53,685 nt of DNA from Bacillota bacterium (lineage in GTDB: Bacteria; Bacillota; Ch66; Ch109). How positions within the stretch are numbered: position 1 is the first letter of the stretch; each line of letters starts with the position of its first letter. The stretch covers positions 1-53,685 of the forward strand of contig JABLWZ010000029.1 of the NCBI GenBank assembly GCA_013178275.1, written 5' to 3'. The notes below the pieces were generated by a model. The model was not told the DNA's origin. It did not search any database and worked only from the letters and a program-made list of their open reading frames with translations. The translations under genes were made by a program, and so were the position numbers. Below are positions 1 to 7,808 of the stretch, piece after piece.

Positions 1-49
1 TCTTCCGGTCTTCCTCAGAAAGACGGACATGGTATCTCACTTTTGGCAA
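1..49 (-). CDS. N-terminus of an IS630-like transposase, cut by the window edge
   Basis: Reading the minus strand from a TTG at 47-49 gives a start of about 16 residues (PKVRYHVRLSEEDRK) that runs off the window. A strong purine-rich ribosome site (GGGAGG type) sits 8 bases upstream. The short K/R-x-R-V-x-L-S/T-E-E-x-R pattern is typical of the first residues of IS630-family transposases, whose helix-turn-helix follows. Only 16 residues are visible, so the family call is an inference. The AT-rich surroundings fit a mobile element at this boundary. Confidence 0.45.
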   Translation of the reverse strand, partial: MPKVRYHVRLSEEDRK

Positions 50-509
50 GGCATACCCCTCCCTCCCTGGGAAGAGTATAGCATAAAAATGAATTATATT
101 ATTGTTTTAGTGTTAACTATCTACTAGTGGTATTCAGTTTATCTCTGTTAATAATAAAAAACATAGGCCCATTAGGATTCGAATCTAAATATTTACAAGA
201 ACATTTTATCATTATATTTATCGTGTGTAAAAATATTACGCTGCTGACATATATTGCAAATATAGTGAAAATTATTGTAAGGAAAGAAGGATTCGCTCAG
301 TGCTTCTGATACGAATCCTTTTTAAGTATTTATACTATATTTCTATATGCCCTTAATCGCACCAGATTATACCAGTTTGTTGGCCTTGCGCCAGACTTAG
401 ATGACAGCTTGGAGACAATAGGTTCTAAATCAAGGGTAGACCATATTATCTCCAAACTGGTTACCTGAGACTTCCCCTTCGTGTTTGTTCGGTTATTGGT
501 TTTGTCGCC
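50..509. other. intergenic, AT-rich, no convincing gene
   Basis: A 60-codon ORF at 127-309 has no ribosome site and low-complexity composition, so I do not call it. The stretch holds one good hairpin terminator (287-323) and an imperfect inverted repeat (409-420 with 444-455, one mismatch), which lies just after the stop of the MatC-like gene on the minus strand but lacks a T tail. Confidence 0.5.
287..323 (+). terminator. rho-independent terminator
   Basis: Perfect 9-bp stem AAGGATTCG/CGAATCCTT (287-295 with 312-320) followed by TTT on the plus strand. On the minus strand it is followed by CTTCTTTCC, so it may act both ways. No plus-strand gene is visible upstream inside the window. Confidence 0.5.
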
Positions 510-1772
510 TTATACCGGATACATGATCCATCCGAATAATACAACAGAAATGATTGTAGCCAGGAAACAAGCTCCAAAACCCCACAATAGCAATTCTCTA
601 TAGATCTTCTTTTTATCGGTGTCTTCTGTTGAAGCGGCAACACAAGCAGCACCCGCTGTTGATAGGGGACTTGCATCAACAATGTACGTACAGAACCCCA
701 TTGTTGACAAAAACGCCATATAATGAATATTCGGCATCTTGTGTATTAAATCACCTATTAGAGGCATAAAGGCGGGCAACACTACACCCGTAGATGTACT
801 ATAACTGGAGACAACCCCTGGTGCAAAACCTATTAAAGCAAGAACAAGATTGGCGTTTTGACTTTTTGAAATATAATCAGTGACCATAGAAATACCACCA
901 GCAGAAGTGACGGCTCCAATAAACGTTACGATACCAACAACCATCACCAGAACTCCCCAATTAACTCTTTTAAAGACCTGATTCTCATCGGCTAATTTGA
1001 GAATTGCAGCGACCAATGCCAAACAGATACACACTATAGCTATATCTGCCTTGAACCCGACCACAAGAACAATCATTAACCCAATTAATCCCAGGTTTAC
1101 TTTTTGTTTCCAGTTCATTGGTTCAGCCGTTAGGTCCTCAACGGATATGACCTTTGGATTTTTTATTAGCTTCATCCCACCAAACAAAAAGTAGGCTAGA
1201 ATACAGATTACAATGTTCGCGATTATTCCATTTATAAAAAGCTGATTTACAATCGATGCTGTCGCCGCGGGCAACCCCATTTTGTCTATAAAAGAAGCTG
1301 CTACTATTCCTCCGGCGGAAACCGGCGACAAACCACCAGCGCTTCCGCCGTTGCACAGCATAATTGCCATCAAAGTGGGGCTAATGCCTGATTTTGTAGT
1401 CAGGGACATTGCGATTGGGGCTATGGCGAGTACAATAAAACCGGAAGGACCTGCGGCTGACAGACATGCTGTTACAACAAACACAATTATTGGCAGGGTC
1501 CATACCTTTCCTTTTAAGTTTTTCAAGATAATTTTACACAAATTATCCAAAGTTCCATTCACGGTTGCATAGGCAAAAAATATTAACATGGCCATAAGCA
1601 TCATGAACAATGAAACTGGAAAACCAGCAAGTGCTTTTGCAAAACCATTACCCGCAATAAAGAAGTATAGGTATAACGCAAAGAAAGCTTGAATTCCTAC
1701 GTTAATAGGCACAAACATACTACAGATCAATACAATTACCAACAATATTATTGAAATTGCTGCAAGACTCAT
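510..1772 (-). CDS. MatC-type dicarboxylate (malonate/succinate-like) carrier
   Basis: A 420-residue, very hydrophobic protein with about 12 predicted membrane helices. The N-terminal ~150 residues look like the MatC N-terminal domain of dicarboxylate carriers (ion-transporter superfamily). Small-residue hairpin motifs such as AAGPSGF and NGGSAGGLSPVSAGG (about 105-165) are typical substrate- and ion-binding turns of that fold. The predicted role is sodium- or proton-coupled uptake of a C3/C4 dicarboxylate. The start is supported by AAGGAGAG seven bases before the ATG. The gene is AT-rich compared with the genes after 2.5 kb and sits beside an IS630-like edge, which suggests recent transfer. 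It shares strand and neighbourhood with an OadB-like sodium pump (2706-3848), so uptake and decarboxylation of one acid is conceivable but unproven. Confidence 0.75.
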   Translation of the reverse strand: MSLAAISIILLVIVLICSMFVPINVGIQAFFALYLYFFIAGNGFAKALAGFPVSLFMMLMAMLIFFAYATVNGTLDNLCKIILKNLKGKVWTLPIIVFVVTACLSAAGPSGFIVLAIAPIAMSLTTKSGISPTLMAIMLCNGGSAGGLSPVSAGGIVAASFIDKMGLPAATASIVNQLFINGIIANIVICILAYFLFGGMKLIKNPKVISVEDLTAEPMNWKQKVNLGLIGLMIVLVVGFKADIAIVCICLALVAAILKLADENQVFKRVNWGVLVMVVGIVTFIGAVTSAGGISMVTDYISKSQNANLVLALIGFAPGVVSSYSTSTGVVLPAFMPLIGDLIHKMPNIHYMAFLSTMGFCTYIVDASPLSTAGAACVAASTEDTDKKKIYRELLLWGFGACFLATIISVVLFGWIMYPV

Positions 1773-2020
1773 GTTTCACTCTCCTTTTTTATTAAAAAAC
1801 TGGTTAATGACTTTTATTACTTATCATCCAAATAAATATGCACCTCCAACTATGTCATCAAACTAATCCGGATTTACTTACCCAACTTATTGCAACACTT
1901 AATTATTAGACTTCCAAGCTTCCCCCCCCTCATTCGGTATATTGAACATCCACCAACTGCTAAACCGTATAAGTTTGTTTTGCAAAACTTGTACCAACCT
2001 GCAGAATGTTATTTTTAGAA

Positions 2021-2054
2021 TCCATAAGGGAGTCAACTCTGACTCCCTTATGGA
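2021..2054. repeat. perfect 14-bp inverted repeat (hairpin)
   Basis: TCCATAAGGGAGTC at 2021-2034 is the exact reverse complement of GACTCCCTTATGGA at 2041-2054, with a 6-base loop. Neither side has a proper T tract, so this may be an operator or an element end rather than a terminator. It lies 20 bases before the first copy of the 118-bp-period direct repeat. Confidence 0.6.
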
Positions 2055-2073
2055 TTGTATCCCGTTCTATAAG

Positions 2074-2278
2074 TGCTCTCTACTTCTTGATTTATAGCAT
2101 CCCAGAAATTGCGTTTCTTATTTTTCAGAAATCGTCGTTACGATATTCATAGTTTTAACCTCGTAAACTAAATTATATTTACTTCTTTAAATGCTCTCTA
2201 CTTCTTGATTTATAGCATCCTGGAAATTGCGTTTCTTATTTTTCAGAAATCGTCGTTATGATATTGATAGTATTAACC
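2074..2278. repeat. two-copy direct repeat, period 118 bp
   Basis: The 87-bp block 2074-2160 recurs at 2192-2278 with only a handful of substitutions. Both copies contain TTCTTGATTTATAGCATCC and TTTCAGAAATCGTCGTTA. The 31-bp linker (2161-2191) is AT-rich. No coding potential is seen. The block could be a duplicated regulatory site or a remnant of a small element. Confidence 0.75.
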
Positions 2279-2493
2279 CCCTGAACTAAAATTTATTTGC
2301 TTTAAATTTTTGTCGTAAAATTATTAGCAGCAAATTCCACACCAACATATACGCACACTGAATAGATATTTCTAAGTTAAAAGGTTCTCACATGTTAATT
2401 CAGTTAGTGAACATGAAAATATTGAATCTATTATTATTCAATTTTGCCCGTTATTAATGTTTCGCCCGCAGTTTGATTCTTATCACCTGCAGT

Positions 2494-2542
2494 AAAAGGG
2501 CCATCCCGCTTTCCACTCCCGGACCGTTGGGACAGCCCTTTT
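2494..2542 (-). terminator. terminator after the oadB/oadG-like pair
   Basis: On the minus strand AAAAGGGCTGTCCC pairs with GGGATGGCCCTTTT (one 2-base internal mismatch) about 30 bases after the stop of the small subunit gene. The T tract on both strands makes it look bidirectional. Confidence 0.6.
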
Positions 2543-2570
2543 TCTTTTTACCAGGACATCTCAGGCGTTA

Positions 2571-2693
2571 TTAATCTTTATTCGGGAATATCACGAACAG
2601 CAGCTTTGTAACGCCGATGAAGAGCAGGATAACCGCGAACATGACCGGTAATCCGATAGCCATTAACTGAAGGGCTTGCTGAGTAGCTGTCAT
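2571..2693 (-). CDS. 40-residue OadG-like small membrane subunit
   Basis: A very short gene: ATG at 2691-2693, stop TAA at 2571-2573. The product is one hydrophobic helix (about residues 10-34, with MAIGLPVMFAVILLFIGVTK) and a short charged tail ending PNKD. It starts 12 bases after the stop of the OadB-like gene and has a GGAGAGGA-type ribosome site. Single-helix gamma (OadG-like) subunits are standard partners of the beta subunit in Na+-translocating decarboxylases and help complex assembly. This one is only half the usual 80-100 residues and lacks the hydrophilic C-terminal part. The call rests on position and topology rather than on specific motifs. Confidence 0.6.
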   Translation of the reverse strand: MTATQQALQLMAIGLPVMFAVILLFIGVTKLLFVIFPNKD

Positions 2694-2705
2694 TTCCTCT
2701 CCTCC

Positions 2706-3848
2706 TTACCTCACGCCCAGCATCGTTCCGACGACAGCCAGAACCACGCCGCCAGCGATGATCGATCCGATCTGTCCTGAAGCGTTGGCGCCGATCGCCT
2801 GGTAGATGATGAAGTTCCTTTTATCCTCGGCTAAAGCCATTTTGGCGACAACCCGCCCCGACATCGGGAAAGCGGAGATACCGGCCCCACCGACCATGGG
2901 GTTGATCTTCTCCTTGCGGAAGATGTTCATGAGCTTTGCGACAAGGACCCCGCCAGCGGTGTCGAAGATGAAGGCAACCAGGCCCAGGCCCATGATGAAC
3001 AGGGTGGTGAGATTCAGGAACCCGTCCGCGGTCATGGTCCCACCGATGGTGATACCGAGGACCAGGGTCACCAGGTTGGCCAGCTCATTCTGAGCCGCAT
3101 CATTCAGACGGTTAAGGCTGGAGCACATTCCGACGCAGACCCGGATCAGGTTGCCGAACATCAGGAAGCCGATCAGGGCGACACTGATGGGAGCTATAAT
3201 CCCGGCGATAAGCGTGACCACGATCGGGAAGGCGATGAGTACCATATTGGGGACATTGGCATCCTTGAAGCTCATCCGGATCTTGCGTTCTTCCTTGGTG
3301 GTCAGCGCCCTGATGACCGGCGGCTGGATGATCGGCACCAGGGACATGTAGGAGTAAGCCGCCACGGATAGCGGACCCAGTAACTCGGTAGCGAACTTGT
3401 TGGCCACATAGATGGTGGTCGGGCCGTCAGCAGCCCCGATGATCCCTATGGCCGCGGCCTGATTGATGGGGAACCCGATCAGGGTGGCCACCAGTATCGT
3501 GCCGAAGATCCCGAACTGCGCCGCAGCACCAAAGATCATCATCAGCGGCTGTTTCAAAAGCGGGGTAAAGTCGCACATCGCCCCAATGGCGACGAAGATA
3601 AGTACCGGGAACAGTTCGTTCGATATCCCCGCATGCAGTAGGGTGGTCAGCGGACCCTCCGCACCTACCGCTGAAGATAACGGGATATTGGCTAAGAGTG
3701 CTCCAAAACCGATGGGCATCAGAAGCAGCGGTTCATAATCCTTTGCAACCGCCAGATAAATCAGACCTAGTCCGATGAGCCACATAATGACGTGTTTTAT
3801 GGTCAGTCCGGTAACCCCTACAATTAGGTCTTGAAATAAAGCGTCCAA
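2706..3848 (-). CDS. oadB: sodium ion-translocating decarboxylase beta subunit (OadB/MmdB/GcdB family)
   Basis: A 380-residue integral membrane protein. In this family the beta subunit decarboxylates carboxybiotin and pumps Na+ outward. The family signature GAADGPTTIYVANK (around residues 137-150), with the Asp that binds Na+, is present, as is the C-terminal SAFPMSGRVV/GANASGQIGS region. The start is a TTG with AGGAGAG upstream. The length fits the family (about 370-430). No carboxyltransferase, biotin carrier or biotin ligase gene lies within the window, so the substrate (oxaloacetate, methylmalonyl-CoA, glutaconyl-CoA or malonate) cannot be told. The next gene downstream is the tiny OadG-like subunit. 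Confidence 0.9.
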   Translation of the reverse strand: MDALFQDLIVGVTGLTIKHVIMWLIGLGLIYLAVAKDYEPLLLMPIGFGALLANIPLSSAVGAEGPLTTLLHAGISNELFPVLIFVAIGAMCDFTPLLKQPLMMIFGAAAQFGIFGTILVATLIGFPINQAAAIGIIGAADGPTTIYVANKFATELLGPLSVAAYSYMSLVPIIQPPVIRALTTKEERKIRMSFKDANVPNMVLIAFPIVVTLIAGIIAPISVALIGFLMFGNLIRVCVGMCSSLNRLNDAAQNELANLVTLVLGITIGGTMTADGFLNLTTLFIMGLGLVAFIFDTAGGVLVAKLMNIFRKEKINPMVGGAGISAFPMSGRVVAKMALAEDKRNFIIYQAIGANASGQIGSIIAGGVVLAVVGTMLGVR

Positions 3849-4403
3849 GTTATGTTACTCTCCTTTCAAAGCTACGTATTACGCCAACGCCTCTCCAGGC
3901 CAAGATTATCCCGATATCAAGCCTCCTTTGTGTGTGTATTTTGTCATTTCCAGTACGTTTAATAAAAATGCTGAGGCCGATAAATAGGGCAGTATGCAAT
4001 AACCATGCCACTGTCCTGCGGGAATACAAGATGCCGTAAATCTCTATATATAGGTAGCTTTATGTCCGGCCGGTCGAACCTCGGGTATTAAACTTGGATT
4101 CGAGGTTGTGCCGGCCGGTAAAATTTAATCCATTTGTTTATCTTTATATAGGAAAAATAAGGACAGGTGAGATTATACAATATAAAGACAGACTAATTTC
4201 GTCCAGGTTGCGCCGTATGCCCCATAACCCCTCAATGAGGGGGGGCTAATGGCTTTTAGGCGAAATATAGGCTTCTCTCACGGTATGGCAGAAGCAACAC
4301 AACCCCGCATCAGCCTTCTCTTTTGTAATGATTTGATTTTCTCTGACATTTGTGTTATCAATAGCTGGATATTATTGCCAATATTCAAGGGGGAGGAATA
4401 ACC
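3849..4403. other. intergenic region upstream of oadB
   Basis: About 550 bases without a convincing gene. It holds a long imperfect palindrome (4066-4118) and otherwise nothing I recognise. The oadB promoter should lie in the part next to 3849, but I could not pick a clear -35/-10 pair. Confidence 0.5.
4066..4118. repeat. long imperfect palindrome, 18-bp arms
   Basis: CCGGCCGG-tcg-AACCTCG at 4066-4083 mirrors CGAGGTT-gtg-CCGGCCGG at 4101-4118 around a 17-base loop. The arms differ only in three central bases. There is no T tail. The near-perfect symmetry with 8-bp GC-only ends suggests a protein-binding operator or a recombination/element end rather than a terminator. Confidence 0.6.
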
Positions 4404-4613
4404 GTGAAGTGTTTAATATTATTTGCCAGGGCTTTGGTCAAAATGAGCATGATGACAACAGGGGGGTTGAAAAAATTTTTTGCTACAGCGGCGAAAGATG
4501 CGCTCAAAGATGTCTATATTGATTTAAAGGGGTTCTTTGTGAGGCTAACGTGGCTTCCCAGGATTTCGGCATCGATCCCGTTATTGCGAAGCACCTTCTG
4601 TATCCTGCGATGA
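4404..4613 (+). pseudogene. possible truncated gene start with a strong ribosome site
   Basis: A GTG start at 4404 is preceded by GGGGGAGG at good spacing. The first ~36 residues (MKCLILFARALVKMSM...) look like a normal N-terminus. After about 4510 the frame runs antisense through the minus-strand remnant at 4514-4928. My reading is that the 5' end of a plus-strand gene was joined to unrelated DNA. No function recognised. Confidence 0.25.
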
Positions 4614-4928
4614 ACGTCATCTGCTTTTATGTCTGGTTGAAGTTCCCCTAGAGTGTGTAAGAGCAAGGCAACGTCATCAAATCTTAAGTAGAAAGTGCTA
4701 GCCAAGCCCTTATCTCTTAAGCGATGGCGCTGCCCTTTACTTTTATTGGTCTGATACTTCTTGATTAATTTCTGATCGATGAGGAGCCACTTCTCTCTCT
4801 TTTTCACAGGTAGATACTCGATGTGATAAAAGAAGTACCCCTTCGCGACTAATTGAACGACAAGCTGTTTCGAGTCTACCCTCCAAATCCAAGGCTAACT
4901 GCTGCATCCAAACACTCCCCTCGAACAT
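4514..4928 (-). pseudogene. frameshifted remnant of a small uncharacterised protein gene
   Basis: The minus-strand ORF 4514-4807 (GTG start, no ribosome site) is open upstream in frame back to a TAG at 4895-4897, giving ...VDSKQLVVQLVAKGYFFYHI before the GTG. A second frame starting with ATG at 4926-4928 supplies MFEGSVWMQQLALDLEG. Joining the two near 4885-4893 needs one frameshift and yields a continuous protein of roughly 138 residues, rich in Lys and Arg (KKYQTNKSKGQRHRLRDKG). Similar short proteins are, as I recall, found near transposases, but I cannot name the family. Together with the truncated plus-strand ORF this marks a scar of past rearrangement. Confidence 0.45.
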
Positions 4929-4936
4929 TGGCGCTC

Positions 4937-4968
4937 AAAAAAAGGGACAGCCACACGTGGGCTGCCCG
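4937..4968 (-). terminator. minus-strand terminator
   Basis: On the minus strand GGGCAGCC/GGCTGTCCC forms a stem (one bulge) with loop ACGTGT, followed directly by seven T. Outer GAGCGC/GCGCTC also pairs. It would stop transcription coming from the tRNA-Pro side. Confidence 0.7.
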
Positions 4969-5024
4969 AGCGCAAAGGAGTGTTAAGTTGTTAGATTGTC
5001 GTTAAACAACGTCCCTATAAATAA

Positions 5025-5050
5025 AGAGACCAGTTATAAAACTGATCTCT
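5025..5050 (-). terminator. terminator downstream of tRNA-Pro
   Basis: AGAGATCAGTT/AACTGGTCTCT (11 bp, one mismatch, 4-base loop) on the minus strand, followed by TTATTTATA. It lies about 155 bases after the 3' end of the tRNA. Confidence 0.5.
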
Positions 5051-5206
5051 AAAGAATTTTCGGTGTTTATTTTGGTACGCCGGTTAGTACGCATCCCTCC
5101 GGACAAACCTGGATTTTTAGGGATTCTTAGGTAACCATAATGCCCCGTTCCATTTTTAGCAATATGCCCTAAAGTACCTATCCATCCACGTTTTTGTTAA
5201 GGTAAG

Positions 5207-5284
5207 TGGTCGGGATGACAGGATTTGAACCTGCGGCCTCCTGCTCCCAAGGCAGGCGCTCTAGCCAAGCTGAGCTACATCCCG
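5207..5284 (-). tRNA. tRNA-Pro (anticodon TGG)
   Basis: The minus strand reads as a complete cloverleaf. The acceptor stem is CGGGATG/CATCCCG, the D arm is AGCTCAGCTTGGCTAGAGC, the anticodon stem is CCTGC/GCAGG with loop CTTGGGA (anticodon TGG), and the T arm contains GGTTCAAATCC. Discriminator A is followed by an encoded CCA (5207-5209). A minus-strand terminator follows at 5025-5050. The tRNA may be co-transcribed with the upstream housekeeping run, whose last gene ends 61 bases before it. Confidence 0.95.
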
Positions 5285-5344
5285 TTTTTTAAAGCAGTAC
5301 TATTCTATCAAAAAGTGCTTCGGCAAGTCAAGGTAGGTCCGAGC

Positions 5345-5860
5345 TTATTCAAATCCCGGTTTGTCGGAGGCGTCCAGTCCGTCGGTAATATCGAAGATGC
5401 TGGTGTCGATCTTTCCCGAGTCGTCGATGGTGACCAGGGCCATGGTCCGGTGCTTGTCGCGCGGATACGACGGGCTGCCGGGGTTTAAGAGGATCATCCC
5501 GTCCACGTCCTCCCGGGCGGTGCGGTGGGTGTGCCCGTAGACGACCAGGTCGGCCCCCAGCTCCTTTCCCCGATAGAACAGGTTCAGGATGCCGTTTTTG
5601 ACCCCCCACTGGTGGCCGTGGGTGAGGAAAATCTTTTTACCGCCTATGGTGACCGTCTTCTCCTTGGGGCCGAACGAGTAGGGGTCGCAGTTGCCGGCCA
5701 CGGCCAGTATCTCCTGATTCAGCTCACGGGAAATCTTCTTGGCGTCGGTATAGTGGTCCCCGGTGTGCAGGATCAGGTCCAGGTAGCCCAAGGCATTGAG
5801 CGCTCTGGTGGCTGCATCGGTATCCCCGTGGGTATCGCCAAAGACTGCAATCCTGATCAT
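5345..5860 (-). CDS. YfcE/MJ0936-family metallophosphoesterase
   Basis: A 171-residue calcineurin-like phosphodiesterase. All metal-binding motifs are visible: GDTHGD (residues 8-13), HTGDH (about 32-36), AGNCD (about 54-58), THGHQWG (about 79-85) and VYGHTHR (about 106-112). The YfcE/MJ0936 group hydrolyses phosphodiesters in vitro; the natural substrate is unknown. The length is normal. An AAGGAG site lies upstream of the ATG. It follows rdgB by 14 bases in a minus-strand operon with RNase PH and fumarase. Confidence 0.9.
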   Translation of the reverse strand: MIRIAVFGDTHGDTDAATRALNALGYLDLILHTGDHYTDAKKISRELNQEILAVAGNCDPYSFGPKEKTVTIGGKKIFLTHGHQWGVKNGILNLFYRGKELGADLVVYGHTHRTAREDVDGMILLNPGSPSYPRDKHRTMALVTIDDSGKIDTSIFDITDGLDASDKPGFE

Positions 5861-5874
5861 CGGGTCCGGCTCCT

Positions 5875-6498
5875 TTACTTCAACCAGCTGTTCAGTATGT
5901 CCCGGGCCTCCGCCAGGGCCCTGGCCCGGTGACTGATGCGGTTCTTCTGGTCTAACTCCAGTTCAGCCATGCTCTTCCCCAGCTCGGGCAGGAAAAACAG
6001 CGGGTCGTAGCCGAAGCCCTTGTCTCCCGATGGCTCCAGGGCTATAACCCCATCGCAGCTTCCCCGGGCCAGGCGGGTCCCGCCACCCGGATCGACCAGC
6101 GCGATGACGCAACGAAAGCGGCCTCCCCGTTCTGACGCGGGCACGCCGGCCATCATCTCCAGCAGCTTCCGGTTGTTGCGTTCGGGGCTACTGGGTTCCC
6201 CCGCGAACCTGGCGGAGTAAACCCCGGGCGCCCCTCCCAGGTGGTCGACCTCCAGTCCCGAGTCGTCCGCCAGGGTCATCTCACCGCTGTGAGCGGCCAC
6301 CGCCCTCGCCTTGAGCAGGGCGTTCTCCTCGAAGGTGGCTCCCGTCTCCTCTACCTCGGCCATCTCGGGGTAGTCCCGCAGCGACAGTATCTCCAGCGGC
6401 AGGTCGCCGAGGATGGCTCTGATCTCGGTCAGCTTGCCGGGGTTATTGGTGGCGACGACCAGCCTCTTTTTCGGCCCGGGGCCGGTCTTCAGCGCCAT
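5875..6498 (-). CDS. rdgB: XTP/dITP pyrophosphatase (RdgB/HAM1)
   Basis: A 207-residue protein with the family hallmark [10 protein letters not shown] (about 17-26), which binds the nucleotide base and phosphates, a [20 protein letters not shown] block (about 77-96) and [20 protein letters not shown] (about 161-180). It removes XTP and dITP/ITP from nucleotide pools by hydrolysis to the monophosphate and pyrophosphate. It overlaps the end of rph by 10 bases, the classic rph-rdgB-yfcE order of Firmicutes, so translation is likely coupled. Confidence 0.95.
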   Translation of the reverse strand: MALKTGPGPKKRLVVATNNPGKLTEIRAILGDLPLEILSLRDYPEMAEVEETGATFEENALLKARAVAAHSGEMTLADDSGLEVDHLGGAPGVYSARFAGEPSSPERNNRKLLEMMAGVPASERGGRFRCVIALVDPGGGTRLARGSCDGVIALEPSGDKGFGYDPLFFLPELGKSMAELELDQKNRISHRARALAEARDILNSWLK

Positions 6499-7232
6499 GG
6501 CTGGGCGCTTCCCAGAAGGGATGCGAACACCTTCTTCTCACTCTCCACCAACTGTTCGATCCCGCTCCGGGCCAGGCCCAGGAACTGGTTCAGCTCGTCG
6601 TAGGTGAAGGGGATCTCCTCCGCGGTGCCCTGGATCTCGACGAAGCGTCCATCCCCGGTCATGACCACGTTCATGTCCACCTCGGCCCGCGAGTCCTCCT
6701 CGTAGTTGAGGTCGAGCCAGGACTGCCCGTTTACCCGCCCCACGCTGATCGCTCCCAGGTAGTCCTGTACCGGCAGGTTCGCAATCAGGCCCTGGGCCTT
6801 TAGCCGCTGCATCGCCAAGACCATGGCCAGGTATCCCCCGGTGACGGACGCGGTGCGGGTCCCCCCGTCAGCCTGGATCACGTCGCAGTCGACCCAGATG
6901 GTCCGCTCGCCCAGGGCCGCCAGGTCGACGACCGAGCGCAGGGACCTCCCGATCAGGCGCTGTATCTCGTGGGTGCGGCCCCCGAGCTTTCCGCGGGCGA
7001 CCTCCCTCACGGTGCGCTGGTGGGTGGAGCGCGGCAGCAGCGAGTACTCGGCGGTCACCCAGCCCCGGCCCGTCCCCTTGACGTGCGGGGGCACCCGCTC
7101 TTCCACGGACGCGGCGCAGAGCACCCAGGTCCGGCCCACCTTGATCAGGATGGAGCCTTCGGCGTATTCCAGGTAGTTCGGGATTATCTCCACGGGTCTG
7201 ATTTCCATCGGTTGTCTGCCATCGTTGCGCAT
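6489..7232 (-). CDS. rph: ribonuclease PH
   Basis: A 247-residue phosphorolytic 3'-5' exoribonuclease that trims tRNA 3' ends. The N-terminus has the family start [16 protein letters not shown], followed by [16 protein letters not shown] (about 33-48), [18 protein letters not shown] (about 56-73) and the phosphate-binding [14 protein letters not shown] region (about 123-136). The length is normal. ATG at 7232 has GGGGAT upstream. It sits four bases after the fumarase beta gene and overlaps rdgB. Confidence 0.95.
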   Translation of the reverse strand: MRNDGRQPMEIRPVEIIPNYLEYAEGSILIKVGRTWVLCAASVEERVPPHVKGTGRGWVTAEYSLLPRSTHQRTVREVARGKLGGRTHEIQRLIGRSLRSVVDLAALGERTIWVDCDVIQADGGTRTASVTGGYLAMVLAMQRLKAQGLIANLPVQDYLGAISVGRVNGQSWLDLNYEEDSRAEVDMNVVMTGDGRFVEIQGTAEEIPFTYDELNQFLGLARSGIEQLVESEKKVFASLLGSAQPWR

Positions 7233-7235
7233 TTG

Positions 7236-7808
7236 CTATCCCCTTCCGGTATTCTCTTCTCTACGATAGGTCTCCTGCCCTAGTTGATACAGGTTGCCTC
7301 CCTTACTATCCACCGCCACGATCAGGGGCATGCGGTCCACCTTCAGCCTCAGCACCGCCTCGGCCCCCAGCTCGGGGTAGGCTATGACCTCTTTTTCGGT
7401 GACGTACTGCGAGAGCAGCGCCCCGATCCCCCCGATGGCGGCAAAATAGACGGCCCTGGACCGCTGGATGGCCTCTATGACCTCGGGCGAACGGGGCCCC
7501 TTGCCGATCATCCCCCGCAGCCCTCTGGCCAGCAGCGGAGGGGTCATCTTGTCCATGCGCTTGCTGGTGGTGGGGCCCGCCGAGCCGATAACCGCTCCCG
7601 AGGGCGCGGGACAGGGACCCATATAGTATATCACCTGGCCTTCCAGTTCAAACGGCATCTCCCGGCCGGACTCCAGGGCGTCCAGCATCCGCAGGTGGGC
7701 CGCGTCCCGGGCCACGTAGATATAGCCCGAAATCTCGACCGCGTCGCCCGCCCGGAGGGATTCGGCGACTGACCTCTTTAGTGGGGTGGTTATGCTTATA
7801 TTCCTCAC
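7236..7808 (-). CDS. class I (Fe-S) fumarate hydratase, beta subunit
   Basis: A 190-residue C-terminal-type subunit of two-subunit Fe-S hydro-lyases (fumarase or L-tartrate dehydratase). Motifs include the early LRAGDAVEISGYIYVARDAAH (about 19-39, shown in part), the conserved GPTTSKRMD (about 77-85), GMIGKGPRS (about 100-108) and FAAIGGIGALLSQYV (about 122-136). It starts at a GTG whose bases overlap the alpha stop (GTGA). Together with alpha it interconverts fumarate and malate with a [4Fe-4S] cluster, a step used in anaerobes' reductive or oxidative TCA branches. Tartrate dehydratase is the alternative, but fumarase is likelier in this context. Confidence 0.9.
   Translation of the reverse strand: MRNISITTPLKRSVAESLRAGDAVEISGYIYVARDAAHLRMLDALESGREMPFELEGQVIYYMGPCPAPSGAVIGSAGPTTSKRMDKMTPPLLARGLRGMIGKGPRSPEVIEAIQRSRAVYFAAIGGIGALLSQYVTEKEVIAYPELGAEAVLRLKVDRMPLIVAVDSKGGNLYQLGQETYRREENTGRG

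Larger units (their letters stand above)
1773..2570. other. 800-bp intergenic region with repeats and hairpins
   Basis: No ORF here is convincing. The region holds a perfect 14-bp inverted repeat (2021-2054), a long direct repeat (2074-2160 and 2192-2278), and a terminator after the Oad genes (2494-2542). The stretch 2290-2470 is AT-rich with nothing recognised. Confidence 0.6.

Noticed and set aside
127..309. 60-residue ORF at the left end
   Set aside because: Low-complexity, AT-driven sequence without a ribosome site; no neighbours to support it. It contains part of the terminator at 287-323.
2074..2278. A CRISPR array
   Set aside because: Only two copies 118 bp apart with an 87-bp repeat; no short repeats with variable spacers and no cas genes.
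4066..4118. Terminator for an upstream gene
   Set aside because: Stem is strong but there is no T tract on either strand and no gene ends there.
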